5,540 bases of DNA from Candidatus Gastranaerophilales bacterium (GTDB lineage: Bacteria > Cyanobacteriota > Vampirovibrionia > Gastranaerophilales > Gastranaerophilaceae), in NCBI GenBank assembly GCA_947628355.1, contig CANQZO010000130.1, positions 1 through 5,540 on the forward strand, given 5' to 3'. Made by a program: the position numbers and the translations under genes. Of this stretch, positions 1 through 5,540 are shown in pieces; the first letter of the stretch is position 1; the number at the start of each line of letters is the position of its first letter. Below the pieces are notes generated by a model. The model ran no database searches. It saw only the letters and a program-made list of their open reading frames with translations, and was not told the origin of the DNA.

Positions 1-63
1 TTAATGAAAAAAGGGCTGCAATTATTAAAAATCGAAAATACAAGAATGTTTACGGGTGTTTAA
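1..63 (+). other. Window edge downstream of the helicase; possible 3' end of a convergent gene
   Basis: No gene can be called here. On the plus strand one frame is open from base 1 to TAA at 61-63, directly abutting the helicase TAA (66-64); another is open from base 3 to TAA at 90-92, which would overlap the helicase end by 29 bases. Either could be the tail of a convergent gene, but neither peptide tail is recognisable and stretches this short are often open by chance. No hairpin followed by a T-run serving as the helicase terminator is visible, so that terminator may lie outside the window or be Rho-dependent. Confidence 0.2.
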
Positions 64-3000
64 TTAAATCATATCCGAGAAGATATTTTTAATACGTTCA
101 ATACACCCTGCTTGGCTTATATACCATTCACGGCAAGAAATGCGTTCAACAATTGCGCCTGTTCGCTCCATTAATGTCTGCTTTTGTATTTGGGTCTTAT
201 TGCATTTTACATTATCTTCCGCGCCGTCGCATTCAATTACAATAGTTTTCCCGGCAGGACTCGTCAAAGTTAAATCTGCGCTTAATCCTGCCAATATTTT
301 ACCTGCAGTCACGCTAAATCCTTCTTCACGGAACGCTTTTGCAACTTCTTTTTCAAATGCGTTTTTGTATACATTATCATCCGTATTAAATTCATCTTTT
401 AACGAATTTCGTGCAATATATGCCTGCACAAATTCAATATAATCTTTTAAAAGCCCGGCAGGAAGTGATTTAGGGTCTTTTGACAAGAATACTATTTGTT
501 TTTTTCTTGCTCTTGTAATAGCTACGTTAAACAAATTCGGGATTTGCAAAAATGTTAAACTTTGATTGTAACTGTTATTTGCAATAGCCCAAGAAAGCAT
601 TATAATATCGCGTTCATCCCCTTGGAATGTGTGTGCGGTACCTGTTTCTATTTTATGTTTTCTTATCATGCTTTCAGTGAAAACCTGCGCTATTGCTTTT
701 TTAATTAACTCAACCTGTCCTCTGAACGGCGAAATTATACCGACCGTTACAGGTTCATGGTCAGGATTAGTATTTCTTTCATCCTCTTGAATAATCTCTT
801 GAAGCCTTTGCATTATAGCTTCAACCTCGGGCATATTGCGCGTTGCGTCAAAATCAACTTTACCGTCAGGAACTTGCACCAGTTCAAGAACATCATTACT
901 GTTGCATTGCGACATTATTCTTATTCTGTCGCCGTAAAACTCTTTATTGCTGAAATCAATAATCGGAGCGTAGCTTCTGAAATGTTCATCAAGCAATACA
1001 GGTTTTGTTGAATAATAATTTGCCAAATCAAACATGGAGTTCGTTCTGAACCGCCACATAAGCTGATATTTATCGGGGATTTCATATTGGCTCATAAACG
1101 ATTGTTCTTTTGATTTTTCCAAGAAAGATAAGTGCGGAAGCTGTTTATCATCACCTACAATCACCGCTTTTTTACATCTGAATAAAATAGGCATACAGCT
1201 TGCTATATCACACTGCGAAGCCTCATCAATTATAGCAACATCAAACATTGCAGGCTTTAACGGCAATGAATTTGAAATCGCATAAGTTGTTACACACCAG
1301 CAGGGAAATGCCTCGAGCAAAGGTTTAAAATCTTCATCCTCTAACAGTCTGTTTTGAAGATTTTTCTTTCTCGATACAAGCGCTTTTGTATGTACAATCA
1401 ATCTTTGACGTTTTACCTGATCACGCAATAAACCTTTTAAAGAATTTCGTCTTTTTCCTTTTAATATATCAACCGCAAGAGTTTTTTGTTTTTTGCGCAG
1501 TTGTTTTATTTCATCTAAAATATTATGAATATTGCCTAATTTATAAATTTGAGTCTCGCATTTTCGCGCACATGCACTTAAACGGGCAATTATAAGTTCA
1601 AGTTTTAATCTTTCAAGGTTTTCTTCATCGGGTTTAAAATTATTATTTTGGATAATTTTCTTTAATTGATGATTAGCATATTTTGTTGTCATATCGGCAA
1701 AAAAACCGCTTTTTTCAATATTTTTTTCAAGATTTTTTATTGCATTTTCTATTTCATCAATTTCAGAAATTGTATATTTCCCTGTTAAATATTCAAGTTC
1801 GCCGATTTGTTTTGATTTTTCATCACGTTCTTTTATTATACTTTGCCATTCTGTTTCAAGTTTTATTATTTCTTCGCAGGTGTTTTCTTTTTCTTTAATT
1901 GACATAACAAGTTTTTGCATGTCTTCCGTATCAACAAGAAGCGAGTTTTCAAAATTAGTATCCAAATCCACCTTATTGGATATCAAATCCTGCAAATCAA
2001 ACGATAACTGCTTTTGATAATTAGCTCTGCCCGCTCTTAAAGCAAGATACGGCGCGCCAAAATCATTTAATCTGTTAGCAACAACATCGGTTGCTTTATC
2101 CATTCTTGAGGCAACAAGTACAGTTTTACCGTTTGAAATTAAATGGCAGATTAAATTTACTATTGTTTGGGATTTACCAGTTCCCGGGGGACCATATACC
2201 GCAAGTATCGAGTTATCTTCAAGATTTTTTATAACGTCTTCCTGTGAGTCGCTAAGCGCCAAGGGTGTGACAGCAACAAAATCTTTTAAATTATTTTCTT
2301 TTATGATTTTTGTTGCCATTTTACCTTTTCCCATAAGGTATTCTTCGTTTACAACATTTAAAGCCGTTTCTCTTATAACACCTGATGGTTTTTCGGCTAT
2401 CTGTGTAAGTTCATATAAAACTCCCGCGGTAACTAACGGTCTTTTTGTTAATATTATGGCACTTTTATTTGTTAATACGACCTTATCGGCTTTTAACTTT
2501 GTTTTAGGTTTTTCCGTTTCGCTTTCTTCTATTGCTTCCTGCATATTTTCATAATTAATTTGCTTTTCAGCGTAAAATTCTTCCGCAGGGTTGGTTTCCG
2601 ATACATTATTTTCCAGTTCTTCATTTTCTTTTAATTCAAATTCCAAATCGGGAATTAATGATTTTAACGTAGTTAAAAATATGCTTAAATCTTCTTCTTT
2701 TAAAGGTAATTTCGGTACTACATCCAAAAGCCCGTCAAGCATATTATCAATTTCATCTTCTTCACCGGATAAATTCATTAAACTTGTAAGTGCGGCAGTA
2801 TTTAAAGATAAGCCCTCCTCTTGAAGCGAGCATTCTATACTCATTCCGACTCTTTCAAGTTTACAGCTGCAATATAAAAGGGGGGTTAAAAATTCATTTT
2901 TCCTTTTTGTTTTTGCGTTTTTACCGACCAAAAATAAATATCCGTATATTAAATATTTATCCTTTTGGCTGTTTTCGCTTTGAAGCATTAATTCCGTCAA

Positions 3001-3261
3001 ATACGAGTCTGAACCGTCCAGTTTTAAGGTTTGAGGATATTGGGTAAAAACTTTTTCATTATGCAATAATGATGAATTTTCGCTGTTATTTTTCTCCGTA
3101 CTTTCCAAAAATATCCATTTATTATCCTTATCCTGCTTTAAATTTCTGAAAGTGGAGCTTTGCACTTCTTCTCTTACGCAGTCATGAAGGTACAAGCTCA
3201 AGCGTTTTATAAAACTGTTATTAAAAGCTGAATTAATCATTTTTGCGGCTTCTTGCAGCAT
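64..3261 (-). CDS. SF1 (Upf1-like) helicase with C-terminal restriction-endonuclease-like domain
   Basis: A 1065-residue predicted ATP-dependent nucleic-acid helicase fused to a nuclease-like domain, probably cytoplasmic. All main SF1 motifs are visible: Q-motif-like LSDSQ (336-340), Walker A GPPGTGKS (357-364, Lys363), motif Ia around VLVASRMDKATDVV (381-394), Walker B IIDEASQ (677-683), GDDKQLP (703-709), DEHFRS (758-763, Arg762), GTAHTFQGDERD (874-885) and NVAITRARK (912-920). About 310 residues rich in helix and coiled coil separate Walker A from Walker B, as in Upf1-like enzymes. Residues 1-330 form an unrecognised module with an acidic linker (about 205-255). Residues 965-1060 resemble REase_MTES_1575/DUF559-type nucleases: AFEKEVAKAF, D996, IECDG (1009-1013) and SCREWY (1042-1047). 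The ATG is supported by AGGGG six bases upstream; Met8 lacks this. The gene stands alone behind its own promoter. A defence or DNA-repair role is inference; the helicase call is firm. Confidence 0.9.
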   Translation of the reverse strand: MLQEAAKMINSAFNNSFIKRLSLYLHDCVREEVQSSTFRNLKQDKDNKWIFLESTEKNNSENSSLLHNEKVFTQYPQTLKLDGSDSYLTELMLQSENSQKDKYLIYGYLFLVGKNAKTKRKNEFLTPLLYCSCKLERVGMSIECSLQEEGLSLNTAALTSLMNLSGEEDEIDNMLDGLLDVVPKLPLKEEDLSIFLTTLKSLIPDLEFELKENEELENNVSETNPAEEFYAEKQINYENMQEAIEESETEKPKTKLKADKVVLTNKSAIILTKRPLVTAGVLYELTQIAEKPSGVIRETALNVVNEEYLMGKGKMATKIIKENNLKDFVAVTPLALSDSQEDVIKNLEDNSILAVYGPPGTGKSQTIVNLICHLISNGKTVLVASRMDKATDVVANRLNDFGAPYLALRAGRANYQKQLSFDLQDLISNKVDLDTNFENSLLVDTEDMQKLVMSIKEKENTCEEIIKLETEWQSIIKERDEKSKQIGELEYLTGKYTISEIDEIENAIKNLEKNIEKSGFFADMTTKYANHQLKKIIQNNNFKPDEENLERLKLELIIARLSACARKCETQIYKLGNIHNILDEIKQLRKKQKTLAVDILKGKRRNSLKGLLRDQVKRQRLIVHTKALVSRKKNLQNRLLEDEDFKPLLEAFPCWCVTTYAISNSLPLKPAMFDVAIIDEASQCDIASCMPILFRCKKAVIVGDDKQLPHLSFLEKSKEQSFMSQYEIPDKYQLMWRFRTNSMFDLANYYSTKPVLLDEHFRSYAPIIDFSNKEFYGDRIRIMSQCNSNDVLELVQVPDGKVDFDATRNMPEVEAIMQRLQEIIQEDERNTNPDHEPVTVGIISPFRGQVELIKKAIAQVFTESMIRKHKIETGTAHTFQGDERDIIMLSWAIANNSYNQSLTFLQIPNLFNVAITRARKKQIVFLSKDPKSLPAGLLKDYIEFVQAYIARNSLKDEFNTDDNVYKNAFEKEVAKAFREEGFSVTAGKILAGLSADLTLTSPAGKTIVIECDGAEDNVKCNKTQIQKQTLMERTGAIVERISCREWYISQAGCIERIKNIFSDMI

Positions 3262-3267
3262 AGTTTT

Positions 3268-3272
3268 CCCCT
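3268..3272 (-). promoter_or_regulatory. Shine-Dalgarno sequence of the helicase-nuclease gene
   Basis: AGGGG on the minus strand, six bases before the ATG at 3261. It decides the start in favour of the first Met over the in-frame Met8. The four Gs form part of an inverted repeat arm (3268-3273), so its accessibility may depend on where the transcript begins. Confidence 0.75.
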
Positions 3273-3311
3273 ATTAATTTAAATAATAAGTAATTATAGC
3301 ATTTTTAGGGG
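3268..3311 (-). repeat. Inverted repeat spanning the helicase promoter; one arm contains the Shine-Dalgarno sequence
   Basis: On the plus strand CCCCTA (3268-3273) is the exact reverse complement of TAGGGG (3306-3311). Extending inward to 3278 and 3301, 9 of 11 positions pair, with a 2x2 mismatch. The arms flank the -10 element and the predicted start point. In minus-strand RNA the arm at 3311-3306 is CCCCUA and can pair with UAGGGG at 3273-3268, which contains the helicase Shine-Dalgarno sequence. RNA begun at the predicted start (near 3286) lacks the first arm. A regulatory role is inference; the pairing is directly visible. Confidence 0.5.
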
Positions 3312-3321
3312 CAATATTCAA
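3293..3321 (-). promoter_or_regulatory. Predicted sigma-70-type promoter of the helicase-nuclease gene
   Basis: Read on the minus strand, TTGAAT (3321-3316) is followed by a 17-nt spacer and TATAAT (3298-3293), preceded by TG one base before it (3301-3300), which makes an extended -10. Spacing is optimal and the -10 is perfect consensus. The predicted transcription start is near 3286, giving a leader of about 25 nt before the ATG at 3261. It lies in the spacer between the peptidase and the helicase, so the helicase can be transcribed independently of the upstream operon. AT-rich spacers produce chance -10 boxes, but the combined -35, spacing and TGN support is strong. Confidence 0.75.
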
Positions 3322-3331
3322 AAAAATTGCC
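3310..3331. repeat. Six-bp inverted repeat bracketing the -35 element
   Basis: GGCAAT (3310-3315) and ATTGCC (3326-3331) are perfect reverse complements separated by 10 bases (3316-3325) that contain the TTGAAT -35 hexamer (minus strand, 3321-3316). It could be an operator for a dimeric regulator or a small RNA hairpin in read-through transcripts. No U-tract follows on either strand, so it is not a convincing intrinsic terminator. It shares two bases with the arm at 3306-3311, so the two RNA hairpins could not both form completely. Confidence 0.4.
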
Positions 3332-3358
3332 ATTATTCATCCAAAAAAACGATGTTTT

Positions 3359-4462
3359 TCAGATTTTAAATTTACCGTTTTCGTAAATAAGTTCATCATC
3401 AGCGTATATTTTACCGCCGTTTTTCATATTTTTTATTAAATCCCAGTGCAAGCCCGAAACATTCTTTCCGCCAGTATCGGGGTATGAAGCGCCGACTGCC
3501 ATGTGAATAGATCCGCCGATTTTTTCGTCAAACAAAATATTACCCGTTACATCCTGTATCATTTCATTTGTTCCGACGGCTATTTCACCTATAAATCTTG
3601 AACCGTTATCCATATCGAGCATGTTATTTAAAAATTCTTCGCCTTTTTCGGCTTTTGCTTCAATTACTTTTCCGTTTTTCAGAGTTAACAATACCTTTTG
3701 AGCCTCGTTACCGCGGTATATTTGAGGGAAATCAAAATATATTTGTCCCTCTGCGCTATCCTCTACGGGAGAGGTATAAACCTCACCGTCGGGGAAATTA
3801 CATTCTCCCGCACAGCTTTTCCATATTCTGCCCGCTACATTAAAGGTAATATCTGTTTTTTCACCCGTTATATGAATTTTTGATTTTTTATTCAAATACT
3901 GCGCTATTTTTTCCTGTTTTTCACCGATTTCCCGCCATTTTTTAACAGGGTCATCTATATGTAGCCAACAAGATTTTATTAAAAATTCACTGTATTCATC
4001 AAGTGACATTTTTGCTTCCTGTGCTAATGCCTGCGTGGGAAAATCAGCTATGACCCATTTTAAATCACCCTCGGCAGCGCGTTTAAGCATTTTTTCGCTT
4101 AAATGTTTCATAGCGCCCGAGCGTTTTGCCATTTTTTTTGAATCACATCTTGCCATATTTTTTACGTTAAACGGCGCGCCTATTGATATTAAATTTTTAG
4201 CCTTTTCATATTCAAGTTCTGTCATAGGGTCAACATACTCAAGCTGTTCATCCGTTGCATTTTTTATAAACAGTTCATTTAAGCCATCAACTCCCATTCT
4301 TACAACAGGGTATCCGCCTTTTAACAGGACTTGCCTGTATATTTCTTTAACCAAGGGCTGAGATTGATATGAATCAGTCCTTATTATCGTAAGCTCGCCT
4401 TTTTGAACTTTAACGGAATAATCTACCAATACTTTCGCATATTTTTCCCATAAATTTTCCAT
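3359..4462 (-). CDS. M29-family metallo-aminopeptidase (AmpS/PepS/AmpT-like)
   Basis: A 367-residue cytoplasmic aminopeptidase, expected to remove N-terminal residues from peptides using a two-metal centre. The length is normal for MEROPS family M29 (roughly 360-410) and no signal peptide is seen. The metal-binding C-terminal half is well conserved: Glu227 in NFPDGEVYTSP (222-232), Glu293 in GEIAVGTN (292-299), His320 in GGSIHMAVGASYP (316-328) with Tyr327, and His339/Asp341 in LHWD (338-341). These match the ligands known from Thermus and Staphylococcus M29 enzymes, so the protein should be active. The start is 2 nt after the lpxA stop, with GAGG seven bases upstream inside lpxA, which suggests translational coupling. 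It ends in TGA. No role in lipid A synthesis is known for the family; natural substrates cannot be read from sequence. The N-terminal half is typical but has no catalytic residues. Confidence 0.93.
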   Translation of the reverse strand: MENLWEKYAKVLVDYSVKVQKGELTIIRTDSYQSQPLVKEIYRQVLLKGGYPVVRMGVDGLNELFIKNATDEQLEYVDPMTELEYEKAKNLISIGAPFNVKNMARCDSKKMAKRSGAMKHLSEKMLKRAAEGDLKWVIADFPTQALAQEAKMSLDEYSEFLIKSCWLHIDDPVKKWREIGEKQEKIAQYLNKKSKIHITGEKTDITFNVAGRIWKSCAGECNFPDGEVYTSPVEDSAEGQIYFDFPQIYRGNEAQKVLLTLKNGKVIEAKAEKGEEFLNNMLDMDNGSRFIGEIAVGTNEMIQDVTGNILFDEKIGGSIHMAVGASYPDTGGKNVSGLHWDLIKNMKNGGKIYADDELIYENGKFKI

Positions 4463-4464
4463 TT

Positions 4465-5268
4465 TTACACCTCATCATTATTTAAAGCATTTAATCTGCC
4501 TAAATAAATCCCTCTTTTTGATGTCTTTATAAAGTCAGTTAATCTTAATATATTCTTATCGTTAGGGAACATTTCTTCCAGTTCTTTTACAACATTTGAA
4601 AGCGTTGTTTTTCTTGCTTCAATTAATCTGTAGGCTTCTCTTATGTTTTTAATTTCTTCGGATGAAAATCCGCGTCTTTTCAACCCTACTACGTTAGGTC
4701 CGTGCAATACTGCAGGTGCGCTTGCTGCTTTTGCAAAAGGCGGTATATCCATTCTTGCTGCAGAAAAACCCGATATTATTACATATTCACCAATTCTTAT
4801 ATTTTGGTGATAAACACTCATTCCACCTAAGAATGCACATTTACCCACGTGAACATGCCCGCCGATTGTTGCAAGGTTTGCAAATATAGCTTCATCTTCC
4901 ACTACGCAGTTATGCGCAACATGGCTTGATGCCATAAATAAACATTTATCACCGACTTTTGTTATTGCACCGTCTTCGCCTGCGGCCCTGTTTATGGTTA
5001 CATATTCTTTTATTATACAATTCTTACCTATTACGGCTTTTGTTTTTTGTCCTTTATAGCTTAAATCCTGCGGAGCCGTTCCTAAACTTGCAAACGGATA
5101 AATTGTTGTTCCCTCGCCGATTTCGCAATTTTCCAAATAAGCATTTGCTATTATTTTTACGTTTTCACCTAAAACTACGTTATCGCCGATTATAACATTC
5201 GGCCCTATCTCACAGCTTGCAGGTATTACCGCATTATCAGATATTATTGCCGTATTATGTATTGTCAT
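4465..5268 (-). CDS. lpxA: Acyl-ACP--UDP-N-acetylglucosamine O-acyltransferase (first step of lipid A synthesis)
   Basis: LpxA moves an (R)-3-hydroxyacyl chain from ACP to the 3-OH of UDP-GlcNAc in the cytoplasm, as a homotrimer. At 267 residues it is close to the E. coli enzyme (262). The N-terminal two-thirds is a left-handed beta-helix with hexapeptide repeats (for example IGPNVI, LGENVK, IGEGTT). Conserved landmarks follow: APQDLSYKG (65-73), VTINRAA (90-96), SHVAHNC (115-121) with His119 matching E. coli catalytic His125, GGHVHVG (136-142), YHQ (153-155), PNVVGLKRRGFS (191-202) and a helical C-terminus. Gly167 aligns with the E. coli acyl-ruler Gly173, which suggests a long (about C14) 3-hydroxyacyl substrate. 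Ser70 replaces E. coli Lys76. The ATG has AGGAG six bases upstream and starts nine bases after the fabZ stop. The usual next gene, lpxB, is replaced by a peptidase gene. Confidence 0.97.
   Translation of the reverse strand: MTIHNTAIISDNAVIPASCEIGPNVIIGDNVVLGENVKIIANAYLENCEIGEGTTIYPFASLGTAPQDLSYKGQKTKAVIGKNCIIKEYVTINRAAGEDGAITKVGDKCLFMASSHVAHNCVVEDEAIFANLATIGGHVHVGKCAFLGGMSVYHQNIRIGEYVIISGFSAARMDIPPFAKAASAPAVLHGPNVVGLKRRGFSSEEIKNIREAYRLIEARKTTLSNVVKELEEMFPNDKNILRLTDFIKTSKRGIYLGRLNALNNDEV
4470..4473 (-). promoter_or_regulatory. Ribosome binding site of the M29 peptidase, inside the 3' end of lpxA
   Basis: GAGG (part of GAGGTG on the minus strand) lies seven bases before the peptidase ATG at 4462 and within the final Glu-Val codons of lpxA. 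Ribosomes finishing lpxA at TAA (4467-4465) are therefore placed to restart at the ATG two bases on. It supports this start and an operon with lpxA. Confidence 0.7.
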
Positions 5269-5274
5269 ATTTTT

Positions 5275-5279
5275 CTCCT
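5275..5279 (-). promoter_or_regulatory. Shine-Dalgarno sequence of lpxA, overlapping the fabZ stop codon
   Basis: AGGAG on the minus strand, six bases before the lpxA ATG (5268). Its first two bases are the last two of the fabZ TAG stop (5280-5278). This fixes the lpxA start and suggests that lpxA translation is coupled to fabZ. Confidence 0.8.
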
Positions 5280-5540
5280 ATTGTTTTTCAAGCATTGAAA
5301 ACATTAAATCTGCTTCAACAGCCAGATGTCCGTCTACAAAGCCTTTTGAATGTACTTTAGCTATCGGCCCTTTTACTTTTAAAAGTTCCGATTCTATTTC
5401 AAACTTATCTCCCGGAATAATTTGTCTTCTAAATCTTACCCCGTCAATACCTGCGTATAAAAACAATTTATCTTTATACTCGGGCAAAGGCACCAAACAC
5501 CCTGCCGACACCTGTGCCATTGCTTCCAATTGCAATACCC
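5278..5540 (-). CDS. fabZ: 3-hydroxyacyl-ACP dehydratase FabZ, partial (3' part only)
   Basis: FabZ dehydrates (R)-3-hydroxyacyl-ACP to trans-2-enoyl-ACP in type II fatty acid synthesis and so draws on the same substrate as LpxA. Only the last 87 codons are present; the frame stays open to the window edge. The first residues read GVLQLEAMAQ, the family motif carrying the catalytic Glu (codon 5526-5524). The TTG at 5535 in this motif is an internal Leu, not a start. The hot-dog fold continues with AGIDGVRFRR, IIPGD and VDGHLAVEADLMF. The catalytic His of the HFP motif lies outside the window. The gene ends in TAG and overlaps the lpxA ribosome binding site. In several diderm groups fabZ follows lpxC or is fused to it; which applies here cannot be seen. 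Family assignment is firm. Confidence 0.95.
   Translation of the reverse strand, partial: VLQLEAMAQVSAGCLVPLPEYKDKLFLYAGIDGVRFRRQIIPGDKFEIESELLKVKGPIAKVHSKGFVDGHLAVEADLMFSMLEKQ

Noticed and set aside
140..2824. Several plus-strand open frames of 69 to 100 codons inside the helicase gene
   Set aside because: They lie antisense to a well-conserved coding sequence, show no family motifs and have low-complexity Phe/Leu/Ser-rich translations typical of the reverse of Lys/Glu-rich genes.
3273..3287. AT palindrome around ATTTAAAT near the predicted helicase start point as an operator
   Set aside because: It consists only of A and T in a very AT-rich spacer, so chance is a sufficient explanation.
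3343..3360. A/T hairpin (AAAAAC, loop ATC, GTTTTT) directly at the peptidase stop codon, as an intrinsic terminator
   Set aside because: The stem has only one G-C pair, and the U-run is the 3' arm itself and not a tail after it. It is too weak to call; the peptidase transcript may run on into the helicase.
3598..4361. Plus-strand open frames inside the M29 peptidase gene
   Set aside because: They are antisense shadows of a gene with all family motifs intact; no ribosome binding site or recognisable product.
4959..5195. Plus-strand 78-codon Leu/Arg-rich frame inside lpxA
   Set aside because: It is the shadow of the hexapeptide-repeat coding region of lpxA; the composition reflects the reverse strand and not a membrane protein.
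5533..5535. TTG as the start codon of an 85-residue protein
   Set aside because: The frame continues upstream in-register with GV before LQLEAMAQ, the conserved FabZ motif, so TTG encodes an internal Leu of a truncated gene.
1..5540. CRISPR array, tRNA, rRNA, insertion sequence or attachment site
   Set aside because: I saw no regularly spaced repeats, tRNA-like cloverleaf, transposase or integrase motif; nearly all of the window is coding.

Overview
The window is AT-rich (about one-third G+C by eye) bacterial DNA. All recognisable genes lie on the minus strand, so transcription runs from base 5540 towards base 1. The genes end in TAG, TAA, TGA and TAA, which fits the standard bacterial code. 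FabZ next to LpxA marks the start of lipid A synthesis, so the host should be a diderm (outer-membrane) bacterium. AT-richness, the fabZ-lpxA order and an M29 peptidase would fit a gut-type Vampirovibrionia/Melainabacteria, a Negativicute, a Fusobacterium or an Elusimicrobium. The sequence does not decide between these; my mild preference for the first is inference only.

Layout in order of transcription. (1) 5540-5278: the 3' part of fabZ, cut by the window edge. (2) 5268-4465: complete lpxA, whose Shine-Dalgarno sequence overlaps the fabZ stop codon. (3) 4462-3359: an M29 metallo-aminopeptidase that starts 2 nt after the lpxA stop, with its ribosome binding site inside the last lpxA codons. 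These three look like one operon. (4) 3358-3262: a 97-bp spacer with a near-consensus promoter (TTGAAT, 17 nt, extended -10 TGCTATAAT) and two small inverted repeats. (5) 3261-64: a 1065-residue superfamily 1 (Upf1-like) helicase with an uncharacterised N-terminal module and a C-terminal PD-(D/E)XK-like nuclease domain. (6) 63-1: the window edge, where nothing firm can be called; two short plus-strand frames could be the end of a convergent gene.

FabZ and LpxA compete for and use the same (R)-3-hydroxyacyl-ACP pool, so their coupling is biochemically sensible. The peptidase has no obvious role in lipid A synthesis and appears to share only the transcript. The helicase-nuclease has its own promoter and looks like a separate unit. 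Its architecture resembles single-protein helicase-nuclease fusions found among anti-phage and DNA-maintenance proteins, but no defence gene is visible beside it here. The most interesting non-coding signal is an inverted repeat spanning the helicase promoter. One arm contains the helicase Shine-Dalgarno sequence, and the other lies upstream of the predicted transcription start, so only read-through RNA from the lpx operon could fold it.
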